DNA from: Cyclostephanos tholiformis
Taxonomy: Eukaryota > Bacillariophyta > Thalassiosirophyceae > Thalassiosirales > Thalassiosiraceae
Direction: 5' to 3'
Assembly (NCBI GenBank): GCA_036939975.1
Contig: JALLPB010001256.1
Coordinates: 1-10,528, forward strand
DNA length: 10,528 nt
Numbering within the stretch: position 1 is the stretch's first letter; each line of letters begins with the position of its first letter. A program made the translations under genes and the position numbers. Below are positions 1 through 8,265 of the stretch, piece by piece. The notes beneath the pieces were generated by a model, which saw only the letters and a program-made list of their open reading frames with translations, searched no databases and was not told the origin of the DNA.

Positions 1-568
1 CGAGCCACCAATTCGATGGAATCATTGCCGCTACAGCAACTGGATCATCGTAGTTCAAGCCCTCAATCCCCTGTAGAAACATGCGTGTCGACAAGATGTC
101 AGGGGAGGAGAACCAATACAAAAGGTGTAAAATATGGCTTACTGGATTGCTTGCCACCCATAGCTTTGTAACAACTGGTTGCCACAAATGCTGGAGCTGC
201 GGCGTTCTGCTGGGGAGCTTATTCAAGCTTACAAAGTCCGGAAAGGTGTACGCAAACTTCTTCAACATTGTCATCTCCATCTCATACTTATGCAGAAGAC
301 ATCCGGGGTCCATGTCACCCTTATGCATGCCCTTGAATCTACTCATCATATGCTCACGGACAGCGCCGTCCACGCACAACTCATGAGGAATATCATGAAA
401 GACGTTCATATACTTGTCATAATAAGCAGACTCCCTCCTTTCCTTCGTCATCATCCCCATCTCCCTAACAATAGACCCCACCTCCACCATTACGGTGAAC
501 TCAACGGTTCCACGATTCTCCTCAGAAATTAGGTATATGGTGAAGTCGTTCAAAGAACGAGTACTTGC
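1..568 (-). CDS. Unidentified protein, partial, open at left edge
   Basis: Read on the minus strand, the frame with first codon at 568-566 is open for 189 codons to base 2 with no stop; it leaves the window. It begins just after an in-frame TAA at 569-571; the first ATG is at 488-490. The translation looks like a real soluble protein: charged helical stretches near the start (for example VGSIVREMGMMTKERRESAY), a middle with His, Cys and Met (DIPHELCVDG, GDMDPGCLLHKYEMEM), then an aromatic, hydrophobic end (VSHILHLLYWFSSPDIL). I do not recognise a family: no DDE, reverse transcriptase, integrase, helicase or protease motif is visible. It lies directly downstream of the cysteine-rich remnant 522-1347 on the same strand and is shifted by one frame relative to it, so the two may be one gene joined by a frameshift near 553-556 or by an unseen intron. 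Coding status is likely; identity is unknown. Confidence 0.5.
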
Positions 569-1347
569 TTATCTCGAGATCAGTTTGAACGTGGTTGAGA
601 TCAGTTTCAATGAGATCATCCTCCTCTTTGGAATCGTCAGCCAATGACGACAATGGCGAGCTGGGAGGATCAGTCATCTTCCCACCCTCCAGCTCCTCAA
701 ACCTTCTTGGGGACATCCGCAAATTCCACCTTGGATTGGACATTGACAAACCTGAATGGGAACTGGCGTGGATGGAATCTACCTCCATCAGCGCATCAAA
801 GGACAACGCAGGAGCTTTCTCCAGTTTTCCAATCTGGTCCGGATCTAGCATGGTGTGTTTACGCAACAGGCGAGCATTGCCGCACTTGCCACACTTGCCC
901 TTCAGCACGCCACCATCGCCATCATAAGTGACAATGCGGCAGCACGCCAAATACCAAGCATTCCACAGGGGAGGGGTCGTGGGCTCACACTCGGCGGGAC
1001 ACGAATTTTGGGAACCATCAACACTACCAACGCCGCTCTTTGCCCTCTAAGGCGAACACTCCGTTTTGTTGCTGACAAAAGAAATGGACACACCAGGCAT
1101 GTCTCTGCCATGGCCAGAGCAACTGATGCAACAGGGACGTGCACAGGAGGAGAGATCTGCTTGGCAATTCTCGTGCTTGCCATGGACTTTGCATCATGGG
1201 GGGGGGACGTGCGGGTCAACACGGCAGCGATGCCACCAGTCGCTGCGGCAGCTGCCTTTTTTTTGCGGCAGCAACATTGGCAGGATGGGTTGAGCCAACC
1301 GCAACACTACGATTGCCACGCCGACCCGTGGCAACCTTGGGGGGCAT
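522..1347 (-). pseudogene. Cysteine-rich gene remnant with in-frame stops
   Basis: An ATG at 1345-1347 opens a basic, Ala/Lys-rich start (MPPKVATGRRGNRS...) that stops at TGA 1216-1218. A different frame, read from about 1262 down to a stop at 522-524, is dense in cysteine (SCRSDWWHRC, CKVHGKHENC, CARPCCISC, SCPAEC, ACCRIV, GKCGKCGNAR) and then turns acidic (SKEEDDLIETDL). That frame is interrupted by TGA at 1194-1196 and TAG at 1047-1049. The change between the two frames falls near an A8 run (minus strand, 1257-1264), and a C9 run lies at 1198-1206, both slippage-prone. The spaced Cys/His pairs suggest zinc binding, but no known finger family is matched. It may be the 5' half of the gene whose remainder is at 1-568, or a decayed repeat-element protein. 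The alternatives are introns spanning the stops, or sequencing errors. Confidence 0.35.
576..607. repeat. Short direct repeat, 21-bp period
   Basis: The 11-mer GAGATCAGTTT occurs at 576-586 and again at 597-607. On the minus strand it encodes the repeated TDL in ETDLNHVQTDLEI, in the acidic end of the cysteine-rich remnant. It is a minor in-gene duplication and sits just before the place where the reading frame changes. Confidence 0.6.
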
Positions 1348-1551
1348 GGTTTATCGGCGGAGGCTGCACCGGGAGAGCTTGGGGAGGAGCAACACCAGCG
1401 ACGTCGACCTCAAACAACTAGGAGGTGGGTGACATGACAGGAGGGAGCATGTGGCTATATGCACACATGCGCACTTGAGCACATGCGAACCAACAAAATC
1501 TCAACAAAAATAGCAAAGAATCATAAAATTTCAATCAAAAAACGAAAAACC

Positions 1552-1580
1552 AGGAACATCCTAAGTGTTCCTATTTTTTT
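1552..1580 (+). other. Hairpin followed by T run
   Basis: AGGAACA at 1552-1558 pairs perfectly with TGTTCCT at 1566-1572 across a 7-base loop and is followed by A and a run of Ts. In bacteria this would read as an intrinsic terminator. In a eukaryotic nuclear setting a T run can end RNA polymerase III transcripts, but no tRNA, 5S or other Pol III gene is recognisable just upstream. The function is unknown and the pairing may be chance in AT-rich DNA. Confidence 0.3.
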
Positions 1581-1790
1581 ATGTGTACATGCTCAACGCT
1601 CAAAGAAATCACAGCCTAATAATAATACTAGAGGTATTTTTACTACAGATATCTCATTATCATACTTCACCCTCAAAAGAGCCCGCCAAAAAAAGGGAGA
1701 TAGTACATACTCAATAGTACCTAACAAAATCATATGTAACACACCAACGGCCGGTCGGCACCCCCTTGCTTGGTGTGCCATGGATGATGA

Positions 1791-1806
1791 TACAATATAA
1801 TATAGT
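1791..1806 (+). promoter_or_regulatory. TATA-like stretch upstream of the Myb gene
   Basis: The sequence ACAATATAATATAGTA lies about 50-65 bases before the ATG at 1858. It is the clearest TATA-like element in this intergenic region and is on the correct side of the gene. An 8-bp inverted repeat (CACACCAA/TTGGTGTG, 1740-1747 and 1770-1777) lies just upstream of it. Assignment rests on position and composition only. Confidence 0.25.
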
Positions 1807-1857
1807 ATGCTGGTACCTACCCTCATATCGAGAGTACTTGCAATTGAACATTAGAAC

Positions 1858-3861
1858 ATGGCACCACGAGGAAGGAAAAATCATCGCGCCGCCCGCGCGG
1901 CAAGAGGCGGTCCCGTCGTCGGCGACGACGGTGCCGCAAGCACCACCACCGGCTCGCTCGCGGCGACCGCGGCGGGGGGGGGTGCCTATCGGTCATTGGA
2001 CCCCCTCGATCCGCGGAGGGTATCGTTCGACATATTCGAAGTGTATTGTCATGAGATGCTTGCTTCGGAGTCCGTGACTAGGAGGGCTTATTTGGTCAAT
2101 AAGATGAGGGTGAGTACTCGAACCAGCTCTTCGGGATGCCGTCGGTTGAAAAATGAGGTGACCACAGGTCATGGGGGACGTGTCGAAGATTACTCTCTCA
2201 CGCTCCCCCGCCCGTCCATAAAAACAAACAGTACATGGTAAACAGGCTCCTCGGATACCAATTAGCCTACGGTTGCCTTTATAATCGCACGTGCGTTGCC
2301 AACATAATCTCGCGCGTTTGCGCCCGCCATCCGTACGAGGTTCCCGACGAAATCGAAGGGAAGTGGCAACTCGCCGATCGCCTCGTAGATATATCTCCCC
2401 GTAAGTGGAAGATGATCGCCGATCAATTCGAAAAGTTGAGGACTGACATGCTCCGGAACGACGCCGCCCTGGTCGTGCTACCGTCCGAAATGAAGGACGA
2501 CGACGAAAAACTCTCCGACAGTCACGAGGAGGGAGAGGAGCCGCTTCCCGAGGAGGACGACAGCGTCAACGAGGCGCTTGAATCTCACGCGGATTTCAAC
2601 GCGAACTACGAAATGATGATGGACCGCGTGAAATTTCACCACTGCTTGAGTCATCTACAGCCAGAGCTCGCCACTGCGATTCGGATGAGTCCGAATCGTC
2701 GTGACTCAGTTGTGGTCCCGCGTGATAACATCATTGCCTTTGAGTGAGTGTTGAATTGACCGATGTGAATTTCTTCTACAACGCTAGCTTTATTCTAATG
2801 AGAAAGTTTGCACGTCCCTCCATCAATCGAAATATACAAGGGCTGCCATCGATGAACAGTTCGGAGATGCCGGAGACAGGAAATACCGACGCATCCTCAA
2901 AAGCCTTTTGGAAGGGGGAAAAAAGATCAATAGGACGACTCGCCACCATGCCCTGAAATTGAAGCCATACCACGTAATCGAAACGATATACTTTAACAAT
3001 TCACTTATATTCGACTTAAAGCTTTTTCAGGATGATCTTCTCAATTTGATCCGCAGATGGTCACGTATGGTGCTTCCCTTCCCTGCGTTGTCAAAGTTGA
3101 ACTATGGCTCGGCCCATCATGGGGACATCGGAGACGAGAAGTCAACGGCCGGTGTGGACAATAAGGAGAATGTGAGTAAGGAAGATGAAATTGGGAAGAA
3201 GCCATCGTCATTTGCACTATCCACAATGGTTAGGCAGCAGCCAAATAAGACTGAGCAAGTGTCACCTGTAGTCAGCGATAATTTATTCGATGTGGAAGTC
3301 GAAGATGAAATCGAATCGTCATCGGAGGATGAAAAGGCTCATAGCACGGACGCGAGGCAAAATCTTAATCGCAAGATGAAAGAACTAATGAAGCATGTGA
3401 AAGACCCCCTCGATGAATGCGTCGCGGTTGCCCGATCCGCAAGACCTGGCCAGCATCTCGGGCAGACCCAGGGCGATGATGATTCGAGCAGCGAAGATAA
3501 CGATCGTGAGAAACCAGTTCAAAAGAACCCCCCCCTCTGCCAGAAGAGGAAGACGGCCTACCAAATTAAGTTTGACGACTCGGACGATTCCGAAGAGGAG
3601 GCCGTTGCATTGAGTGAAGTTCCAGCTAGGTATGAGCATGCAAAATCCTTTCAAGCGTTCCCAGAAATCCACGTTAAGCCTCATCCTCCTAAAAAGAGGA
3701 AGAAATTCACGGAGGAAGAAGATGGGGTGATCCGCGCGGGAGTAAAGCAATTTGGGGCTGGTCATTGGGCGGAAATTAAAGCAAACTTTGCAATCATACT
3801 GAAAGATAGGGACGCAGTTGCAATCAAGGATCGTTGGAGGACTATCAATAAACAAACTTGA
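1858..3861 (+). CDS. Telobox/Myb DNA-binding protein, TRF-like layout (spliced)
   Basis: Reconstructed from exons 1858-2109, 2232-2743 and 2841-3861, joined in frame to 594 residues, or 575 if a further 57-nt intron at 2974-3030 is removed. The ATG is preceded two codons upstream by an in-frame TAG (1852-1854), which supports this start. The N-terminus is basic and Ala/Gly-rich. Residues about 50-160 and 205-300 look helical. An acidic segment lies at about 170-200. The linker has Ser/Asp/Glu clusters resembling CK2 sites (IESSSEDE, DDDSSSEDND, DDSDDSEEE). A KKRKK nuclear-localisation-like patch is at 539-543. The C-terminal Myb domain (543-594) has FTEEEDGVIRAGVKQFG, W563 and a telobox-like third helix, VAIKDRWRTINKQ (family consensus about VDLKDKWRN). 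The usual first Trp is Phe544. Single C-terminal telobox domains are typical of TRF1/TRF2, Taz1 and Tbf1, which bind telomeric or promoter TTAGGG-type DNA in the nucleus. A telomere role is inference; a transcription factor is the alternative. It converges on the RPAP1 gene. Confidence 0.75.
2110..2231 (+). other. Intron 1 of the Myb gene
   Basis: The donor GTGAGT at 2110 follows AAGATGAGG, and the acceptor AACAG ends at 2231. The intron is 122 nt and phase 0. Reading through it meets a stop before exon 2; splicing joins AYLVNKMR to YMVNRLLGYQ in a continuous frame. The nearer acceptor CCACAG (ending at 2167) leads to an in-frame TAA at the end of the CCGTCCATAA stretch and is rejected. Confidence 0.8.
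2744..2840 (+). other. Intron 2 of the Myb gene
   Basis: The donor GTGAGTG at 2744 and the acceptor ATACAAG ending at 2840 give a 97-nt phase 2 intron. It has a CTAAT branch-point-like site inside TTCTAATG and a pyrimidine stretch (CGTCCCTCC) before the acceptor. Splicing rebuilds a GAG codon and joins DNIIAF-E-AAIDEQFGDAG. Without it, exon 2 stops at 2745-2747. Confidence 0.75.
2974..3030 (+). other. Possible 57-nt intron 3 of the Myb gene, frame-neutral
   Basis: GTAATC at 2974 and GCTTTTTCAG ending at 3030 bound an AT-rich 57-nt stretch. Its length is a multiple of three and it holds no stop, so the gene reads through either way. Retained, it adds 19 residues (VIETIYFNNSLIFDLKLFQ). Base composition and the T-rich acceptor favour an intron; the GTAATC donor and the short length argue against it. 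Confidence 0.45.
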
Positions 3862-3960
3862 GTCCAGTATAGTTATGTGCGCAGTGAGTGATGGGGTTAA
3901 ACTTCGTTATAGTTTCAGAAAATGATTATTTCATAATCGTGTGTGTTGGTTCATAATTAA
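3862..3960. terminator. Shared tail-to-tail 3' region of two convergent genes
   Basis: Only 99 bases separate the stop codons of the Myb gene (plus) and the RPAP1 gene (minus), so both transcripts must end here or overlap. An AATAAA at 3847-3852 sits inside the last codons of the Myb gene. A small hairpin, GATTAT (3924-3929) and ATAATC (3933-3938) with a 3-base loop, lies in the middle of an AT-rich stretch. Use as polyadenylation signals is inferred from position. Confidence 0.35.
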
Positions 3961-6900
3961 TTACGTGTCACCTTTCAGAGAATTGACTACTCTATCCCAA
4001 ACAGCACCTCCGTTGGAGTTCCATCGCCACACATTTTGTGTGTCACCATCTTGGACCAATAACCCCTTGTTACTATCCATGCAGGTATCAAATACACACA
4101 TGATGGGATCACGAGTCCCACTGGCAAGAATTTTCAAAGAGACCTGAATGATATCATAAAAAATAGCATCGCTCAATCCAGTAAGTCGATTTCTCATGGC
4201 CTCGAGACCACATTCACAGCGCCGTGAGCAAGACACCAGGTTTCGACTGAGGACTGCGACGGCCAACAAATACGCATAATCATTGCGCGAGAGGTTTTTC
4301 TCCCGCTTCTTTAACGATGATGAAAACGAATCAAGATTACTGCTCGGGTCACGACGTGAAGAATCCAGACCCCACACCCCGCTGCTGACGGATCGTGACA
4401 AATAAAACAATTGAGACTCTCTTTCCTCCTCTTCGATGGTGAGTAAATTTAAGATAGGATTCAACCTTGTGAGCACAGTAGTGGTCGCTTTGGCGGGGAA
4501 ATCATGCCCGAGGAAGAGCCGAATAAAATTAGTGAATATCGAGTATTGACCTCCGTATTCAATGTATGCGTCGCACATGTCATCAACAAAGTCATCAAGC
4601 GCCTTCAATTCATCTTTTGAATATCCATCAGACAACGGCTGTTCATTATCAAGCAAGTCATAAAGTTTTTGCGCGGTCTGACTCTGTGCATTCAGGTCAC
4701 CTTTGGAAGAGTATTTTGTCGATTCTTTGGATATTCGTGAATGGTCAAAGCACGCCTTTATGAAATCATTTGCCAAAAACGAATCATTCAAAGTGCCGCT
4801 GTCAAATCCAGAAACACGCTTGAAAAGCAAGTCAAGGGATGATCGGATTACACCGTCACCCAAAATGTTTTCAGGGAGCAAACAAACATTCGCGGCATGG
4901 TAAAGCTTTGCTCCATTTTTGATCGATGTCATATAACAAGATGCGTTTGGCATCGCTTCAAGTTGAAGAAGCAGACGGAGAGTGTGGGACACAACAACCA
5001 GCGACACTTGATCGACAGTGGTTGTACCAGTGGATCCACATGGTTGAGAAGGGATAGTACTCGAGAGTACATTCCACATCCAGATGCCGCCAAGCGGGAG
5101 GAAAAAACGTCCTCCTTCAGCATCATTATTAGACCTACCAAGACAATATTCGGCATAACAACGTAAAGAGTTCAAAGGTCCTTTGTTGGGACCACATAGG
5201 TCAGTCAAAAAGAGTATATTTGAGCTGTGGTCTAACTGCAACACATGGTCGCTGAGTTCCGTCTGGAAGAATGTCTGGAGACTTGTAGCCCGGGTTTCTG
5301 TTCGATCAATCTTGTTTCCCAATTGGAAAAGGTTATCCTGATGAAATATGAATTCGGCCATGGCCTCGTGGCCTATGTTAAGCCTCCCAGCAAGAGAAAA
5401 TGCAAACGTAGACAGCAGCAGCCGAATGCTATCGAGACCGCTGCTTGCTTCACATAACATTCTCAACACTGAGAATTCAGCCTCTACCAACCATGATTGA
5501 CGCGCCGGGTGAAATTTCTTTCCTTTCGATGTAATTGACCAGTGATTGCGCTCAGCAAATTGCTCCAGTAAATTAATGATCTTGGTGAACAATTTTGCTC
5601 TGAAAAATTCGCTCGCATCTTGTTTTACGAAAAGTTTGACGAAATTCATGTAAGCGGAGACAAATAAACATCCTATGGCTTCATCTTCTAAGGATTGGGT
5701 TTTAGAATCATCAATGGTATCCCATGTGGCGTTAAACGACACCCTGAGTACTATGGCGAGTGCATTTTCCAGCATATTCGATTCAAGTGTGGCATTCATT
5801 ACCTCAAAACAAGCCTCGTTCGAGACAATAGGAACAACATGAGATCGCTCTGTTGGCGCAGCTGAGGATATGTATGATGCCATAAAACGCAATTGGGCTG
5901 AAGCAAGCCTAGTGTGATATTTGCTACAACCATTTACCACTTTATGATATGAAGTGAAACAATTTGTCACAGAAGATGACAGCCATGCTCCTGACATGGC
6001 AAGGCATTCGTCTGCCTGATGATTTTGAATTTGTTGTAAAGGCTTGGCTGCATCGCATATGATGGCAAAGAGGGTTAAGTAGTGCGCACCAAGATCGCTT
6101 TCAGGTCGCATCATTTCAAGACGAGGAGCAGCCATCATTATGAGGGATTGCACGTGCTCTACTCCAACACCATACCTTAGCAAAATACGCAGTAAGATGA
6201 CGCTCCAAGATTGAATTTCTGATTCAGCTTCCACGCATAAAATTGCCAGTAACTCAGGGATAATACTCTGAAATGGCATTTCAAGTTCTGCAATATCCCT
6301 GGATTGACGTGCAAGGTGACATAAGAGACTCAATGCCGGAAGCGCCACCCCCGAATTAAAAAGTTCATCCTCCATATCGTCTGAACGGGACGAAATTTTT
6401 GGTGAGAGGCAATAAGAAACAAGAAATGGAAGTATGTCTTTGTGGCGGGCGATTGCACCAGCTGCTCCTTGGGACCGCAGTGACAGCATAGCCAAGATCC
6501 CACAAATACTTCGAATAGTTTCAGCCGAAATTGCCGATTCGGTAGACAAACAACGGAGAGCGTCCGATAGGCACGGCACTATACGCATCCGTGACAACAG
6601 CGTCCACGCAGGATCACTGTAAAATGCTTTTGAATCAGACTCCGCAGTGGCAGCGGACGAGTCTGCCCGGTAACACGTAGCTTTGTTTTCAACTGCATCA
6701 TCGAGAGGCCTAATTTGGATCGGAGGATACATTTCAGTCCCCGGTGGAACATGTGATACATCACACATGAAGCAAGTCTGATATAGTATAAAGGGATCAT
6801 CACAGCCATGAGCCTCTGAACTTATCATTGCGACATGGTATGGGTGGACGAATAAGGTCACGAGAGCGTGGATACAGCGGAGGACAGTAGAGAGGAGTAT

Positions 6901-8265
6901 ACGTCCGCCTGTTGTCTGATACGTAGCGATAGATTCATCAAGTAGACATCGAGCTGCAACGGGCAAAAGTCGTGGGTAAATACTTCGCATCGGCTCTCTC
7001 TCATCATAAGAACCCGAGTATGTATGCTTGCGCCTTCTTGCTGCCAATTCCGCTGCATCCTCCTCCAAGATTTCACACACACGTTTTGCCCCGAGCAATC
7101 TTTGCCTTGGGACAGTCGAACGAAGTAAGCAGGTGGCAATATGTAGATTCTTCATCCTGTCACTCATTGCCACCTCACCACATGTTACTTCTGTGATTGT
7201 GTCTACTGCGCTTGACGGCAATTCAGCCGCCAACCCCATTTGCAACGCCTCATTGTACACCCGATCCATATCATCAGGTGTGCGAACTGATGAAAGAAGC
7301 TCCGATATTTTCTCTTTCCGCTCCTGAGCTATTTTTTCTTCGAGCTGAATTCCCTCATGCTTTGTGCCAATTCTATCATTGCTTATGGAAACGTCGCGAT
7401 CGGTGTGTTGAGAACGACCTCTGGCCGACGACACTTTTGATTTGGCAAGTTTTTCACGTCCCCTCTTCTTCAAAAATTCAATTGACTTGATTGAAAGAAT
7501 AGATTGCACTTCTTCGACTCCTTCGCGTATTTCTTCAAGAGACATATTAGCCAGCATGGAATTGGAGGCCATTCCCAAATCGATAAAGGTGGGAAATTTT
7601 TCTTTTGCTTCGATTTCTTTGGATGAATGATTTTTTTCGGACTTGATCCCTTCGATCTTATCATGTGTATTAGGCGAAGGGTTAACACGAGATGCTCTAC
7701 CTTTGCGCGTAAATGTACCCAATGGGGCGATGTCAAGTGATGGAAATCCTCCTTCAGTAGGAGCTCGCAATTCGTCGTAATATCGATTGCGCTGTTTGAA
7801 TCGAGACTCTCGTGGCATGGTTGTTGATGAACATGACTTGTTGTGGTCATCAGGAGCACCAATCGGGCGCTCAGAAATATATTCTGACATTATAACCGGC
7901 TTGTGAATTGCCGAATTGCTAATTTCATTGTGCTCGTCAATGTTTCCATCGTCATTAAATATTTGTCCAAGGTCACCTCTTTCAGCTACACCAGCTTCAC
8001 CGTAGCTCTCGTTCTTGGAAGAAGAGGAGAAGACTTTCGGCGCCTGTGATGATCTTATCACCTTTGCAGCCGGCGTTTCCCCGTCGCCTAGCTCCATCAT
8101 CTGTTGCCTACGAGCAAGAGACCGTCGAAAGCTTGGCGGTTTCATTCGTCCAATAGGAACGGCGGCGACATTTCTATGTTGACGTTGTAGTTTCTCCTGT
8201 TCTGACGAAGGCATCGCTAGTAGGGAAGACATCGCCTCATCGGAGAGCCCCTCTGTATTCGCCAT
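3961..8265 (-). CDS. RPAP1: RNA polymerase II-associated protein 1 (RPAP1/MINIYO) homologue
   Basis: A single 1434-residue open frame with no intron. RPAP1 family proteins help assemble RNA polymerase II and bring it into the nucleus, and in plants (MINIYO) support transcription elongation. The length matches the family (human and Arabidopsis forms are each about 1400-1470 residues). Residues 1-230 are mostly disordered and contain KPVIMSEYISERPI (122-135), resembling the conserved short EIIER-type element near the family N-terminus. The RPAP1_N signature is at about 235-275: SNSMLANMSLEEIREG followed by IEFLKKRGREKL. An RPAP1_C-like segment follows, with LLRSTVPRQRLLGAKR at about 381-395 in a helical stretch. 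The rest is helical-repeat-like. A late segment (DDFVDDMCDAYIEYGGQYSIF) corresponds to the family's conserved C-terminal region. The ATG has a favourable context (A at -3, G at +4) and is the first Met. The gene converges on the Myb gene; its promoter should lie in 8266-8662. Confidence 0.88.
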   Translation of the reverse strand: MANTEGLSDEAMSSLLAMPSSEQEKLQRQHRNVAAVPIGRMKPPSFRRSLARRQQMMELGDGETPAAKVIRSSQAPKVFSSSSKNESYGEAGVAERGDLGQIFNDDGNIDEHNEISNSAIHKPVIMSEYISERPIGAPDDHNKSCSSTTMPRESRFKQRNRYYDELRAPTEGGFPSLDIAPLGTFTRKGRASRVNPSPNTHDKIEGIKSEKNHSSKEIEAKEKFPTFIDLGMASNSMLANMSLEEIREGVEEVQSILSIKSIEFLKKRGREKLAKSKVSSARGRSQHTDRDVSISNDRIGTKHEGIQLEEKIAQERKEKISELLSSVRTPDDMDRVYNEALQMGLAAELPSSAVDTITEVTCGEVAMSDRMKNLHIATCLLRSTVPRQRLLGAKRVCEILEEDAAELAARRRKHTYSGSYDEREPMRSIYPRLLPVAARCLLDESIATYQTTGGRILLSTVLRCIHALVTLFVHPYHVAMISSEAHGCDDPFILYQTCFMCDVSHVPPGTEMYPPIQIRPLDDAVENKATCYRADSSAATAESDSKAFYSDPAWTLLSRMRIVPCLSDALRCLSTESAISAETIRSICGILAMLSLRSQGAAGAIARHKDILPFLVSYCLSPKISSRSDDMEDELFNSGVALPALSLLCHLARQSRDIAELEMPFQSIIPELLAILCVEAESEIQSWSVILLRILLRYGVGVEHVQSLIMMAAPRLEMMRPESDLGAHYLTLFAIICDAAKPLQQIQNHQADECLAMSGAWLSSSVTNCFTSYHKVVNGCSKYHTRLASAQLRFMASYISSAAPTERSHVVPIVSNEACFEVMNATLESNMLENALAIVLRVSFNATWDTIDDSKTQSLEDEAIGCLFVSAYMNFVKLFVKQDASEFFRAKLFTKIINLLEQFAERNHWSITSKGKKFHPARQSWLVEAEFSVLRMLCEASSGLDSIRLLLSTFAFSLAGRLNIGHEAMAEFIFHQDNLFQLGNKIDRTETRATSLQTFFQTELSDHVLQLDHSSNILFLTDLCGPNKGPLNSLRCYAEYCLGRSNNDAEGGRFFLPLGGIWMWNVLSSTIPSQPCGSTGTTTVDQVSLVVVSHTLRLLLQLEAMPNASCYMTSIKNGAKLYHAANVCLLPENILGDGVIRSSLDLLFKRVSGFDSGTLNDSFLANDFIKACFDHSRISKESTKYSSKGDLNAQSQTAQKLYDLLDNEQPLSDGYSKDELKALDDFVDDMCDAYIEYGGQYSIFTNFIRLFLGHDFPAKATTTVLTRLNPILNLLTIEEEERESQLFYLSRSVSSGVWGLDSSRRDPSSNLDSFSSSLKKREKNLSRNDYAYLLAVAVLSRNLVSCSRRCECGLEAMRNRLTGLSDAIFYDIIQVSLKILASGTRDPIMCVFDTCMDSNKGLLVQDGDTQNVWRWNSNGGAVWDRVVNSLKGDT

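Larger units (their letters stand above)
1348..1857. other. Intergenic region, AT-rich, between divergent units
   Basis: No credible gene is seen in these 510 bases. The stretch lies between the start of the minus-strand cysteine-rich remnant and the ATG of the plus-strand Myb gene, so it would hold both promoters. It contains two copies of CACATGCG (1464-1471 and 1480-1487), an inverted GCATGTG/CACATGC pair (1447-1453 and 1464-1470), a hairpin followed by a T run (1552-1580), an 8-bp inverted repeat (1740-1747 and 1770-1777), and a TATA-like AT run near 1791-1806. Confidence 0.6.

Noticed and set aside
855..1421. 188-codon plus-strand ORF over the cysteine-rich region
   Set aside because: It begins with GTG rather than ATG, has no recognisable motif, and lies antisense to a frame with a coherent Cys/His pattern. 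It is best explained as a shadow in GC-rich DNA.
1..1430. DNA transposon (piggyBac-like or similar) with a C-terminal zinc-binding end
   Set aside because: The Cys-rich part is upstream of the long frame, not at its end, and no catalytic Asp pattern, terminal inverted repeats or target-site duplication could be seen.
1345..1580. Terminal inverted repeat of a mobile element formed by the CACATGC/GCATGTG copies
   Set aside because: The copies are only 7-8 bases, lie within 40 bases of each other, and no matching partner at another element end was found.
1552..1580. Bacterial intrinsic terminator, suggesting a prokaryotic window
   Set aside because: RPAP1, seipin, telobox Myb and GT-AG introns are eukaryotic; no ribosome-binding sites or operon structure is present.
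2744..2956. 70-residue plus-strand ORF starting at GTG
   Set aside because: Its start is the splice donor of intron 2 and its frame conflicts with exon 3, which continues to the Myb domain.
3385..3855. 156-residue minus-strand ORF opposite the Myb gene
   Set aside because: It is antisense to the linker and telobox Myb domain, which are clear on the plus strand; no family features are seen.
7470..7862. 130-residue minus-strand ORF
   Set aside because: It lies wholly inside the RPAP1 homologue in another frame, and the RPAP1_N signature in the main frame covers the same bases.
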